15,642 nucleotides of DNA from Pseudomonadota bacterium (GCA_002937495.1 PTJW01000011.1:1-15642); one strand, 5' to 3'; positions 1 to 7,372 are shown, counted from the stretch's first letter. The notes: a model not told the origin generated them from the letters alone. Numbers and translations: made by a program.

Positions 1-15
1 TAGTAAAGTAAGAAT

Positions 16-453
16 ATGGGAAATTTAGTAACATATAGCATATTATTTGGTTCTGCATTTTTAGCTGCGTCATTATTCCCAGCTCAGTCAGAATTACTGC
101 TTACATCACTGATTGTTAGTGAAAAATATAGTGTATTAATTTTGCTTGCTGTAGCATCAGCAGGTAATGTTGTTGGTTCTATTTTAAATTACTATATCGG
201 TAGATACTTAATGCACTTTAAAAATCATAAATATTTCCCAATTAAAGAAAATATGTTAGAAACTAGCAAAAAGTACTTCAAAAAATACGATTCAAAAATT
301 TTACTAATGGCTTGGATGCCTGTAGTTGGAGACCCATTAACTGTTGTAGCAGGTGCATTTAGAACAAATATTTGGATGTTTATTTTACTAGTTTCAATTG
401 GTAAAACATTTAGATATATGATTGTAATAGGTACAGCACTTGCAATTATTTAA
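16..453 (+). CDS. yqaA: YqaA-family (DedA/SNARE-associated-like) inner membrane protein
   Basis: A small integral membrane protein of 145 residues, about the length of E. coli YqaA (COG1238). Hydrophobic segments lie at roughly residues 5-32, 37-62 and 115-144. Family-type motifs are visible: FPAQSE near residue 22, GNVVGSILNYYIGR at about 50-63, and GDPLTVVAGAFR at about 105-116, the last being the re-entrant-loop signature of the YqaA branch of the DedA superfamily. DedA relatives take part in membrane lipid or envelope homeostasis, but no reaction is established for YqaA, so the role here is unknown. The start ATG is preceded by an A/G-rich stretch (GTAAGA) as ribosome binding site, and stop codons at bases 1-6 prevent a longer N-terminus in that register. 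The gene ends 15 bases before lipA with no terminator between, so the two are probably co-transcribed from a promoter left of the window. Confidence 0.85.
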   Translation: MGNLVTYSILFGSAFLAASLFPAQSELLLTSLIVSEKYSVLILLAVASAGNVVGSILNYYIGRYLMHFKNHKYFPIKENMLETSKKYFKKYDSKILLMAWMPVVGDPLTVVAGAFRTNIWMFILLVSIGKTFRYMIVIGTALAII

Positions 454-468
454 GAAGAAAAAGAAATT

Positions 469-1434
469 ATGAACATTAAAGTTGAAATCAATACATTTGA
501 AGAAGATACAAATTTAAATAAAGCATCTTTAGAATATGGTTCTAAAAAACCAGATTGGTTAAGAGCAAAAGCTCCAATGTCTAAAGAGTTTAATGAACTA
601 GATGCATTAGTAAAAAAACAAAAGCTTAATACTGTTTGTGAGTCTGCAATGTGCCCGAATAGGGGTGAATGCTGGAAATCAGGACATTTAGCAACTATGA
701 TTTTAGGAGATATTTGTACTCGTACTTGTGCATTTTGTAATGTTAAAACAGGTAAACCAGGATCTGTAGATAAAGATGAACCTAAACGCTTAGGCGAAAT
801 GGTTGCAAACCTAAACCTTAAACATATGGTTATGACATCTGTTGATAGAGATGACTTAGATGATGGTGGCGCATCACATTGGGTTGAATGTATTGAAGCT
901 ATTAGAGAGCACAGCCCGTCAACTACAATTGAAATTTTAACACCAGATTTCAGAAGAGCAGAATCATCAATTGACTTAGTTGCTGATGCTCGCCCTGATG
1001 TATTTAACCATAACTTAGAAACTGTACCAAGATTATATAGAGAAATTAGACCATCTGCTAGATACTTTGCATCTTTAAGATTATTACAAAGAGTAAAAGA
1101 AAGACAGCCAGACTTATACACTAAATCAGGTATTATGGTTGGTTTAGGAGAAACTTATACAGAAGTACTACAAGTAATGGATGACTTAAGAGAAGCAGGT
1201 GTTGACTTTTTAACAATTGGACAATACTTAAGGCCAACAGAAAAACATTACCCAGTAAAAGAATATGTAACTCCTGAGCTATTTAAAGAATATGAAAGAA
1301 TGGCTAAAATTAAAGGTTTCTTAATGGTTTCTGCTAGCCCGATGACTCGTTCATCATATCATGCAGATAAGTTCTTCAAAGATCTTGTAGAAGCTAAGCG
1401 TAAAAAAGATGCTGAACTAGGTTTAATTGACTAA
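469..1434 (+). CDS. lipA: Lipoyl synthase LipA (radical SAM)
   Basis: LipA inserts two sulfur atoms at C6 and C8 of the octanoyl group on lipoyl domains (pyruvate and 2-oxoglutarate dehydrogenase E2, GcvH), the last step of lipoate biosynthesis. The 321-residue product has the usual family length. The auxiliary 4Fe-4S cluster ligands are seen at C57, C62 and C68 (CESAMCPNRGEC), and the radical SAM cluster at C83, C87 and C90 (CTRTCAFC). The C-terminal RSSYHA motif at about residues 294-299 carries the serine that ligates the auxiliary cluster. Other family blocks such as DRDDLDDGGA, HNLETVPRL and VGLGET are intact, so the enzyme should be active. The start ATG follows an AAGAAGAAAAAG ribosome-binding region 15 bases after the yqaA stop. 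The lipoyl/octanoyl transferase gene lipB is not in the window. A strong terminator follows. Confidence 0.97.
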   Translation: MNIKVEINTFEEDTNLNKASLEYGSKKPDWLRAKAPMSKEFNELDALVKKQKLNTVCESAMCPNRGECWKSGHLATMILGDICTRTCAFCNVKTGKPGSVDKDEPKRLGEMVANLNLKHMVMTSVDRDDLDDGGASHWVECIEAIREHSPSTTIEILTPDFRRAESSIDLVADARPDVFNHNLETVPRLYREIRPSARYFASLRLLQRVKERQPDLYTKSGIMVGLGETYTEVLQVMDDLREAGVDFLTIGQYLRPTEKHYPVKEYVTPELFKEYERMAKIKGFLMVSASPMTRSSYHADKFFKDLVEAKRKKDAELGLID

Positions 1435-1458
1435 AATAAATATAATTAACTAAATATT

Positions 1459-1488
1459 AAAAGAAACTTATAGAAGTTTCTTTTTTTT
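1459..1488 (+). terminator. Intrinsic terminator after lipA
   Basis: A perfect 11-base stem pairs 1459-1469 (AAAAGAAACTT) with 1474-1484 around an ATAG loop and runs into a T tract ending at 1488. It closes the yqaA-lipA unit. Confidence 0.85.
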
Positions 1489-1490
1489 AT

Positions 1491-1499
1491 TGCTATATT
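1491..1499 (+). promoter_or_regulatory. Extended -10 promoter for the ABC exporter
   Basis: TGC followed by TATATT (1494-1499) forms an extended -10 element directly behind the T tract of the lipA terminator. No good -35 hexamer is seen 16-18 bases upstream, as is common for extended -10 promoters. Transcription would begin near 1505, about 35 bases before the start codon. The same TGC-TATAAT form recurs at 3508 and 5037. Confidence 0.5.
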
Positions 1500-1539
1500 G
1501 TAAGCAGTGATTAATAAAAATTAAAAGGAGGCTTATAAA

Positions 1540-3273
1540 ATGACTTTAAAATATATTTGGCAATTTTTAAAAGAAGAAAAACGCTTTAAGTATAGCATGT
1601 TGCTAATGTCAATTTCGATTGTATTGATGGTAAGTAATCCTTATTTATTATCACAAGTAATTAAACAAGCAACTATTGAAAATGCTACAATTAATGGATT
1701 TTTAGTAGCTTTAGCTATTTATGTTGTTGCATCTATTGCTAATAACTTTATTGTGCTGTCTGATATTATATTATCTACAAAAATAGTTTCAAAGATTGCT
1801 AAAAAATCAAATGAATTTTTATTTACTAAACTATCAGAAAAATCAGTTAGTTTTATTTACAATAATAGCTCTGGTAATATTGGTAGCAAGGTATCGCAGG
1901 CATCTAATGCATGTAAGCGTTTCTACATAACTTTTTTCCAGGGGATTATTCTTGAATCATTATTATTTATTGGTTTTATGGGATACCTTATACTAACATT
2001 ACCAATTGTTGGCTTTGTTATTTTATTTAATTCTTTTTTATACTTAATAGTTTCTTTAAAGTTAGGTAAAAAGATTAAATCAAATCAAAAAAAGTTTGTA
2101 GAATCAACTAACAAATTAACAGGTTTTATTATTGATTCTATTTCAAATATTATGTTAATGAAGTCATTTTCTAATGTTAGTAATGAAAAATCAGTTTTAT
2201 TGCCTTTAAATGCAGTTAACTATAAAAAGTCTCGTAAGTTTGGTAATACAAAAGCAGTTTATGATTTCTTTACTAGAATTTTTTGGATTCTAAACTTTCT
2301 GTGTTTTGTAGGTATCGCTGGTTACTTATTATTTGATAAGAAAATAACAATTGACTTATTTGTTGGCTCATATGCAGCAGTTACAATGTTAAATATTCGT
2401 TTAAGACTATTACTTATGCAAATTGACAACTACTTTGAAACAACTGGAACTATTGATAACGCTTTAGAAAAAATCTTATCAGAAAATAAAATTACAGATG
2501 CAGAAAATGCAGTTGATTTAAAGTTTGATAATGGTAACATTGAATTAAAAGATGTAGATTTTTCATATAATGATAATGAAAATGTATTCTCAAAGTTTAA
2601 TTTAACTATTAAAAATGGCGAAAAAGTTGCTATTATTGGTAAAAGTGGCGCTGGTAAATCTACTATTGTAAATATTTTACAAAGATTTTACGATATTAAT
2701 AATGGTAATGTATTACTTGCTGGGGTTGATATTAAAGAATTAAAGCAAAACTCATTAAGAGAGAATATTTCATACATTCCTCAAGAGCCAGGTTTATTTA
2801 GTCGTTCTGTATTTGACAATATTGCATACGGTAAAAATAACGCAACAAAAGAAGATGTTATAAAAGCTGCTAAATTAGCTAGCGCTCATGAATTTATTGA
2901 AAAACTACCTAATGGTTATGATGAAATAGTAGGAGAAAGAGGCTTTAAATTATCTGGAGGTCAAAAGCAAAGAATTGCTATTGCCAGAGCTATTTTAAAA
3001 GATTCTCCAATTATTATTATGGATGAGGCTACATCTGCTTTAGATTCTCATTCTGAAAAGCTAATTCAAGAGTCTATGGAAAAGCTTTTAGGAAGCAAAA
3101 CATGTATTATTATTGCTCATAGACTATCTACAATCAAATCTATGGATAGGGTTATAGTACTTGATGAAGGTAAAATAGTACAAGATGGGTCTCATAAATC
3201 ATTAATTAGACGCAAAGGTTTATATAAAGAGTTATGGAATCTACAGCAAGATGGATTTATGGCAACTGAATAA
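1540..3273 (+). CDS. Half-size ABC exporter (MsbA/MdlB-like), fused membrane and ATPase domains
   Basis: A 577-residue type I ABC exporter half-transporter that should act as a dimer in the inner membrane. The N-terminal membrane domain covers about residues 1-310, with hydrophobic helices near 18-40, 52-78, 133-175 and 245-295. The ATPase domain covers about 330-577. Its motifs are complete: Walker A GKSGAGKST (367-375), Q-loop Q415, signature LSGGQ (471-475), Walker B ending in D495-E496, D-loop SALD and switch histidine H527 (AHRLST). It is therefore a competent exporter, but substrate (lipid A or phospholipid, drug, peptide) cannot be read from the sequence. No second half-transporter lies beside it, which favours a homodimer. 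A strong ribosome binding site AAGGAGG lies 9 bases before the ATG. The gene is monocistronic, with its own promoter and terminator. Confidence 0.92.
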   Translation: MTLKYIWQFLKEEKRFKYSMLLMSISIVLMVSNPYLLSQVIKQATIENATINGFLVALAIYVVASIANNFIVLSDIILSTKIVSKIAKKSNEFLFTKLSEKSVSFIYNNSSGNIGSKVSQASNACKRFYITFFQGIILESLLFIGFMGYLILTLPIVGFVILFNSFLYLIVSLKLGKKIKSNQKKFVESTNKLTGFIIDSISNIMLMKSFSNVSNEKSVLLPLNAVNYKKSRKFGNTKAVYDFFTRIFWILNFLCFVGIAGYLLFDKKITIDLFVGSYAAVTMLNIRLRLLLMQIDNYFETTGTIDNALEKILSENKITDAENAVDLKFDNGNIELKDVDFSYNDNENVFSKFNLTIKNGEKVAIIGKSGAGKSTIVNILQRFYDINNGNVLLAGVDIKELKQNSLRENISYIPQEPGLFSRSVFDNIAYGKNNATKEDVIKAAKLASAHEFIEKLPNGYDEIVGERGFKLSGGQKQRIAIARAILKDSPIIIMDEATSALDSHSEKLIQESMEKLLGSKTCIIIAHRLSTIKSMDRVIVLDEGKIVQDGSHKSLIRRKGLYKELWNLQQDGFMATE

Positions 3274-3274
3274 A

Positions 3275-3304
3275 AAAAGACCCTCTACATTGTAGAGGGT
3301 TTTC
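3275..3304 (+). terminator. Intrinsic terminator after the ABC exporter
   Basis: ACCCTCTAC (3280-3288) pairs perfectly with GTAGAGGGT (3292-3300) around a three-base loop; flanking A and T runs extend the stem. The stem starts only a few bases after the stop codon. Confidence 0.85.
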
Positions 3305-3507
3305 TCGAGACATCATGAGAAAAAGCAGTGGTATTCTGTTCTCACTAACCATTAATAAATTTATTTAATTGGCTTTAATAGAATTAATCACATTTACTAA
3401 TATTATTAATAAGCATGATTAGGATAAATCGTAAGGTTTAATAATTAACTAAACCTATTGTAGTGTTAAAAAAAGATTTTTCAAGAGTATTAATGTATTT
3501 TTTTTTA
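3305..3507. other. Intergenic region with small inverted repeats, no gene seen
   Basis: No convincing reading frame is found here. It holds the palindrome TCTCGAGA (3303-3310), two mutually exclusive short hairpins (TTTTCTC at 3300-3306 or TTCTC at 3339-3343 competing for GAGAAAA at 3317-3323), and a separate 7-base inverted repeat AGGTTTA (3434-3440) with TAAACCT (3450-3456). A small RNA or regulatory leader is possible, but none is proven and no promoter clearly points to one. Confidence 0.3.
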
Positions 3508-3516
3508 TGCTATAAT
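3508..3516 (+). promoter_or_regulatory. Extended -10 promoter for the HAD pair
   Basis: TGC (3508-3510) followed by a perfect TATAAT (3511-3516) forms a consensus extended -10 element. No -35 hexamer is evident 17 bases upstream. The predicted transcription start is about 3522-3524, which supports the downstream ATG at 3555 as the translation start, since the in-frame TTG at 3525 would lie practically at the 5' end of the message. Confidence 0.7.
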
Positions 3517-3554
3517 CTTTCAGGTTGTTAAAATATTATTTTAAAGGAGTGTTT

Positions 3555-4229
3555 ATGGCTAAAATTCAAGCTTTACTATTTGATTGTGACGGTGTTTTAT
3601 TAGAGTCTGAAAAGTTTTTAAAAAAAGAAATTCATGACTGGTTACTAGCAAACTATAGCAATTTTGAAATTTCATTTGATGATTTTTACAAAACAACAAG
3701 GGGGCAGGCCTTTAGACATACAATTAATTACTTAAATGAAGAACTAAATATTAAAGTAGGTGAAGACTTTTTTGAAGCTGCTGAAAATATCTTCTTTAGT
3801 AAATACAAGTCAATTACAGTAAAAATGAATAATATTGATGAAGTTTTAAACTCTCTTAGTGACATGCCTAAAGCGGTTTGTTCAAATGGTTTAGTTGATT
3901 TATACGCTGATACTTTAGAACATCACGGTATTAAACATCATTTTAATACATTCTTTGGAATTGAGACTACTCAAAACCTTAAACCAGCACCAGATATGTT
4001 TTTACAAGCAGCAGAAAGCTTAAATATTCCTATTGAAAACTGTTTAATTATTGATGATAGCTACCTTACAGGTGTTCCTGCAGGTAAAGCAAGTAATGCA
4101 GGTGTTGTAGTTGGTTTTGCATCAGATGAGTTTGTTGAAGATTACATGATGCAAGATGCAGGTGCTGATTATATTATTAGAGACTTAATTGAACTACCAG
4201 AAATTATTAAACAAGTAAACAAAGGATAA
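3555..4229 (+). CDS. HAD-superfamily phosphatase/mutase-like hydrolase, first paralogue
   Basis: A 224-residue HAD subfamily IA protein (beta-phosphoglucomutase or phosphoglycolate phosphatase type). Motif I is DCDGV with nucleophile D10 and general acid/base D12, motif II ends at S110 (CSNG), motif III lysine is K143 (LKPAPD), and motif IV is D167-D168 (IIDDS). Residues of about 17-90 form the helical C1 cap that determines substrate choice. All catalytic residues are present, so it is probably an active small-molecule phosphatase, substrate unknown. The start is placed at ATG 3555 because AAGGAG (3544-3549) lies 5 bases upstream; an in-frame TTG at 3525 has no ribosome binding site and lies at the predicted transcript start. 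The next gene is a paralogue that begins 5 bases after this stop, and the two share one transcript. Confidence 0.88.
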   Translation: MAKIQALLFDCDGVLLESEKFLKKEIHDWLLANYSNFEISFDDFYKTTRGQAFRHTINYLNEELNIKVGEDFFEAAENIFFSKYKSITVKMNNIDEVLNSLSDMPKAVCSNGLVDLYADTLEHHGIKHHFNTFFGIETTQNLKPAPDMFLQAAESLNIPIENCLIIDDSYLTGVPAGKASNAGVVVGFASDEFVEDYMMQDAGADYIIRDLIELPEIIKQVNKG

Positions 4230-4234
4230 AAATA

Positions 4235-4897
4235 ATGAAAAAGGTACAAGCTATTTTATTTGATTGCGACGGAGTTTTACTAGACAGTGAAATGCCTTTA
4301 AGAAAGCAAATTCACAAATGGTTATTAGATATAGATGGTTATAACATGACATCAAACATTTTAATGGACTTACTAAGAGGTAAAAACGCAAAACAAGTTG
4401 TAGAAATACTTACAGAAAAAGGCTTAAACTTACCTAAAGACTTTGAACAAAAAATTATTACATTTGTTAAAGCAGAATATCCTACATATACTACAAAAAT
4501 TGAAAATGTAGAAGAAATGTTAGAGTCATTAAATGATATGCCTAAAGTTATTTGCTCTAATGGTTTAGCAGAAGTGTTTTCTCAAGCTATGAAGGTTAAA
4601 TCAATTGATAATCATTTTAAAGGTTACTTTGGTAGAGATAATACAGGCTTTGCCAAACCACACCCCGGTGTTTACTTAGCAGGTGGCGAGTTTTTAAATA
4701 CAGATATGCAAAACTGCCTTATTGTTGAAGATTCTGCAACATCAGGATTAGCTGCAGCTAAAGCAAGTAATGCAGGTGTTATTGTTGGTTTTACAGGTTC
4801 TGGTGCTGATGCAGAAGAACTAAAAGCAGCAGGGGCTGATTATATTATTGAAGACCTAACAGAACTTAAAGCTTTAGTAAATAAGTTAAACGCATAA
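4235..4897 (+). CDS. HAD-superfamily phosphatase/mutase-like hydrolase, second paralogue
   Basis: A 220-residue HAD IA protein clearly related to its upstream neighbour: DCDGVLL (D10, D12), DMPK-ICSNGL (S108), K141 in AKPHPG, E165-D166 in VEDSATSG, and a C-terminal AGADYIIEDLTEL block are shared almost word for word. The cap region (about residues 18-88) has diverged much more, which suggests a different substrate. Motif IV here is the commoner EDS form, while the first paralogue has DDS. The ATG follows the upstream stop by 5 bases and its ribosome binding site AAAGGA lies inside the last codons of that gene, so translation is probably coupled. Two stop codons in a row end the gene, just before a terminator. 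Candidate substrates are sugar phosphates or phosphoglycolate; none can be chosen from the sequence. Confidence 0.88.
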   Translation: MKKVQAILFDCDGVLLDSEMPLRKQIHKWLLDIDGYNMTSNILMDLLRGKNAKQVVEILTEKGLNLPKDFEQKIITFVKAEYPTYTTKIENVEEMLESLNDMPKVICSNGLAEVFSQAMKVKSIDNHFKGYFGRDNTGFAKPHPGVYLAGGEFLNTDMQNCLIVEDSATSGLAAAKASNAGVIVGFTGSGADAEELKAAGADYIIEDLTELKALVNKLNA

Positions 4898-4898
4898 T

Positions 4899-4928
4899 AA
4901 AAAGCACTCAAATGAGTGCTTTTTATTT
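4899..4928 (+). terminator. Intrinsic terminator after the HAD pair
   Basis: AAAAAGCACTCA (4899-4910) and TGAGTGCTTTTT (4913-4924) are perfect inverse complements, giving an 11-base stem with a four-base loop and a T tract. The A run on the left arm would let it work on the other strand too, but no gene there needs it. Confidence 0.85.
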
Positions 4929-5016
4929 ATTTAGTGTAAACTCTAAAAGTCATTTATTGTTTTAAAATCATTAGCTTTTACTAATTCTAAAATACTTGTT
5001 TTTATATTAACTTTTA

Positions 5017-5045
5017 TTGAATAAGAATTCTAATTTTGCTATAAT
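5017..5045 (+). promoter_or_regulatory. Sigma-70-type promoter for the yejF-like gene
   Basis: TTGAAT (5017-5022), 17 bases, then TATAAT (5040-5045) with TGC just before it: a -35, an ideal spacer and an extended -10 together. Transcription should start near 5052, giving a short leader of about 22 bases. Confidence 0.75.
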
Positions 5046-5073
5046 TCATTAGATAAGACAAAAAGGGCAAATT

Positions 5074-6669
5074 ATGACAAGTAAATTAGTAAAAGTAAAA
5101 GATTTATCTGTAAGTTTTAACAACGATGGAAACATTGTAGATGTTTTAAAAAATGTAAACTTTGAGATTGAACAGGGTACATGCCTTTGTTTAGTTGGTG
5201 AAAGTGGTTCTGGTAAGTCACTTTCTGCTTACTCTATTGTAGATTTACTGCCTAAAAAAGCATTTATTAAATCAGGTAAAATTAAATTTAATGGTATTTA
5301 CTTAACTGATTTAGACGAAAAAGAAAAGCAAAAAATTAGAGGTAACCAAATAGGATTTATTTTCCAAGAGCCTCTATCTGCTTTAAATCCATTATTTACT
5401 GTAGGTAAACAAATTGAAGAATGTCTTAAATTACATACTAAACTTAACAAGCAAGAACGCTATAAAAAAGTTATATCTTTACTTAAAAAGGTGCAAATTG
5501 ATAACCCTGAAGTGCGTTTTAATGCATATCCACATGAACTATCAGGCGGTCAACGACAAAGAGTTTGCATTGCTATGGCACTAGCTAATAAATGTAAGCT
5601 ATTAATTGCAGATGAGCCAACAACAGCCTTAGATGTTAGCGTTCAAAAAGAAATTTTAGATCTCATCAAGCAACTACAAACTGAAAATAACCTTGCAGTA
5701 TTATTTATTACACATGATTTTTCAGTAGTTGAAGAAATGGCTCAATATGTAGCTGTAATGAAAAAAGGTGAAATTGTAGAACAGGGCGGATTAAGAAAAG
5801 TCCTAGATGCAGCTGAAAATGCTTATACTAAAAAACTATTAAATTCAATGCCTGGTAAACAAGACTACCTAGAAGAATCTAGCAGTAATGAAAATATATT
5901 AAAAATCAAGAACTTAAATAAAGCGTTTAAATCTAAAACTAGCATATTTAAGTCTATGAAAATTAAAGCAGTTGATAATATTAGCTTTAATCTTTCTGCT
6001 AAGCAAACTTTAGCAATTGTTGGAGAAAGTGGCTCGGGTAAATCTACATTAGTAAGGTGTATTACTAGATTAATTACGTCTGATTATGGAGAGATTAACT
6101 TTTTAGGGACTGATTTAGCTAAAGCTAAGTCTAAACAGCTTAGAAATGCTAGAAGAGAAATGCAAATGATTTTCCAAGATCCTTTAGATAGCTTAAATCC
6201 ACGAATGAGAATATTTGATTCTGTTGCTGAAGGATTAATTGCATATAATGTAATGCCTAAAGATGAAATTAGACCTTACTTAGAGAAAATCTTTACTGAT
6301 TGTAAGCTAAACCCTTCAGATTTAGACCGTTTACCAAGTGATTTTTCAGGCGGGCAAAGACAAAGAGTTTGCATTGCCAAAGCTATTGCTATGAAACCTA
6401 AGCTACTAATAGCTGATGAAGCGGTTTCAGCACTTGATTTATCTGTTCAAAAAACAGTATTAGGGTTGCTAAACGAGCTTAAAGATAAATATAACCTAAG
6501 TATTTTATTTATTACTCATGATTTAAGAGTTGTTAAAGAAATTGCAGATTCTGTAATTGTTATGCAAAATGGTAAAATTGTAGAGCAGGGCGTAACTAAG
6601 CAACTGTTTAATAATCCAAATAATGATTATACGATTAAATTATTAAAAGCAATACCTGGTGATTTTTAA
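5074..6669 (+). CDS. yejF: Peptide-type ABC transporter ATPase with two fused ATPase domains (YejF-like)
   Basis: A 531-residue cytoplasmic protein with two oligopeptide-importer ATPase domains in one chain, the layout and length of YejF (E. coli YejABEF peptide/microcin C uptake); GsiA-like proteins are the main alternative. Domain 1 (about 1-262): Walker A GESGSGKS 42-49, LSGGQ 156-160, Walker B LLIADE 176-181, H214. Domain 2 (about 275-531): Walker A GESGSGKST 317-325, FSGGQ 424-428, Walker B LLIADE 444-449, H482. All nucleotide-binding residues are intact in both halves. The linker (about 262-275) is short and acidic/serine-rich. YejF-type ATPases work with two permeases and a periplasmic binding protein; none is encoded nearby, so the partners must be elsewhere in the genome. 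The ribosome binding site is AAAGGGC just before the ATG. No clear hairpin terminator follows the stop. Confidence 0.9.
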   Translation: MTSKLVKVKDLSVSFNNDGNIVDVLKNVNFEIEQGTCLCLVGESGSGKSLSAYSIVDLLPKKAFIKSGKIKFNGIYLTDLDEKEKQKIRGNQIGFIFQEPLSALNPLFTVGKQIEECLKLHTKLNKQERYKKVISLLKKVQIDNPEVRFNAYPHELSGGQRQRVCIAMALANKCKLLIADEPTTALDVSVQKEILDLIKQLQTENNLAVLFITHDFSVVEEMAQYVAVMKKGEIVEQGGLRKVLDAAENAYTKKLLNSMPGKQDYLEESSSNENILKIKNLNKAFKSKTSIFKSMKIKAVDNISFNLSAKQTLAIVGESGSGKSTLVRCITRLITSDYGEINFLGTDLAKAKSKQLRNARREMQMIFQDPLDSLNPRMRIFDSVAEGLIAYNVMPKDEIRPYLEKIFTDCKLNPSDLDRLPSDFSGGQRQRVCIAKAIAMKPKLLIADEAVSALDLSVQKTVLGLLNELKDKYNLSILFITHDLRVVKEIADSVIVMQNGKIVEQGVTKQLFNNPNNDYTIKLLKAIPGDF

Positions 6670-6688
6670 TATAATATTTGTAAAATTA

Positions 6689-6717
6689 TTGAAATTATAT
6701 AAAAATAGAGTTATAAT
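6689..6717 (+). promoter_or_regulatory. Sigma-70-type promoter for the 115-residue CxxC protein
   Basis: TTGAAA (6689-6694), a 17-base spacer and TATAAT (6712-6717) make a near-consensus promoter. The predicted start is near 6724, about 27 bases before the ATG. Confidence 0.75.
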
Positions 6718-6750
6718 TTTGATACTTTCTTAATAAAATTTGGAGTATTT

Positions 6751-7098
6751 ATGTGTGAGTTGATATCTGATGAACTATTAAATGCAGCTAGAAAAGTAGT
6801 AAGTAATGAGGAAAATGGTGTTAAGCTAAAATTCTTTAAAATAGAACCTCATGCAGACTACCAACCAATTTCAAATAAAGAAATTGAACTTATTAAACTT
6901 GAATTTGAAAATCTTTACAATCCATATAATGTATTAGGTAGAGAAACTCAAAGAGCTATTAAACTTATTTCTAATATTTTAGTTTCAGCCGAAAATACTT
7001 GTTACACATGCACAATGCAAATGTACTACAAAGTAAAAGGCTATGACTATATGACAGAAAAGTCTATACTTAATTCTAGTTTAATCTTAACGAATTAA
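6751..7098 (+). CDS. Small protein of unknown function with a CxxC motif
   Basis: A 115-residue protein that I do not recognise. It has no signal peptide or membrane segment and is probably cytoplasmic. Residues 1-20 and 42-57 look helical and charged. Three cysteines occur: C2, and C84 and C87 in NTCYTCTMQMYYK, a CxxC pair followed by aromatic residues. Such a pair could bind a metal (with a partner molecule supplying more ligands) or form a redox disulfide, but two cysteines alone do not decide this. The gene is well supported as real: it has a near-consensus promoter at 6689-6717, a GGAG ribosome binding site (6742-6745) 5 bases before the ATG, and its own terminator. It is monocistronic and converges on the small minus-strand gene at 7373-7525. 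Confidence 0.8.
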   Translation: MCELISDELLNAARKVVSNEENGVKLKFFKIEPHADYQPISNKEIELIKLEFENLYNPYNVLGRETQRAIKLISNILVSAENTCYTCTMQMYYKVKGYDYMTEKSILNSSLILTN

Positions 7099-7110
7099 TT
7101 AATATAAGAG

Positions 7111-7141
7111 AGCCTTGGCAACTAGCCAGGGCTATTTTTTT
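7111..7141 (+). terminator. Intrinsic terminator after the CxxC protein gene
   Basis: AGCCTTGGC (7111-7119) pairs with GCCAGGGCT (7125-7133, one T-G wobble) around an AACTA loop, followed by A and then seven T. Confidence 0.85.
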
Positions 7142-7300
7142 ATTTGCATAATAATGTAAAAAGCAGGGGCATAATGCAACAACAGCCTAATTTATATTTA
7201 TAATCTAATTAAATAAATTAAGTTTAATGTAAATATAAGGTAAAAAGGGCTTCTATCAATTTATATCTATTTGTCGCATAATGTATATTATGTAATATTA
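7142..7300. other. Intergenic AT-rich region between two convergent terminators, with repeats
   Basis: No coding frame with a ribosome binding site longer than about ten codons is seen on either strand. The region holds GCATAAT three times (7146-7152, 7169-7175, 7276-7282); the third is part of the inverted repeat CATAAT-GTAT-ATTATG (7277-7292). TTATATTTA (7192-7200) and TAAATATAA (7230-7238) form another inverted repeat. These might be protein-binding sites, an RNA fold, or chance in AT-rich DNA. Confidence 0.3.
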
Positions 7301-7304
7301 AACG

Positions 7305-7345
7305 TATAAAAAATACTAGCAAGGGCTTATTACAGCCTTGCTAGT
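7305..7345 (-). terminator. Intrinsic terminator of the 50-residue membrane protein gene (minus strand)
   Basis: ACTAGCAAGG (7315-7324) pairs with CCTTGCTAGT (7336-7345), with further GCT/AG pairing inside. Read on the minus strand the stem is followed by A and a run of T (complement of the A run at 7308-7313). Confidence 0.8.
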
Positions 7346-7372
7346 TAACTATTCGATATTAAGATGTATCTT

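Noticed and set aside
450..1121. A 223-codon open frame on the minus strand
   Set aside because: It is the complete antisense of lipA, whose motifs are unmistakable, and its product has no recognisable features or ribosome binding site.
3315..3368. A 17-codon plus-strand frame beginning MRKSSG
   Set aside because: No clear promoter or good ribosome binding site, and too short to judge; it overlaps the small inverted repeats.
3525..3554. Upstream TTG start for the first HAD protein
   Set aside because: It would add ten residues before the family-typical start, has no ribosome binding site and lies at the predicted transcription start; ATG 3555 has AAGGAG.
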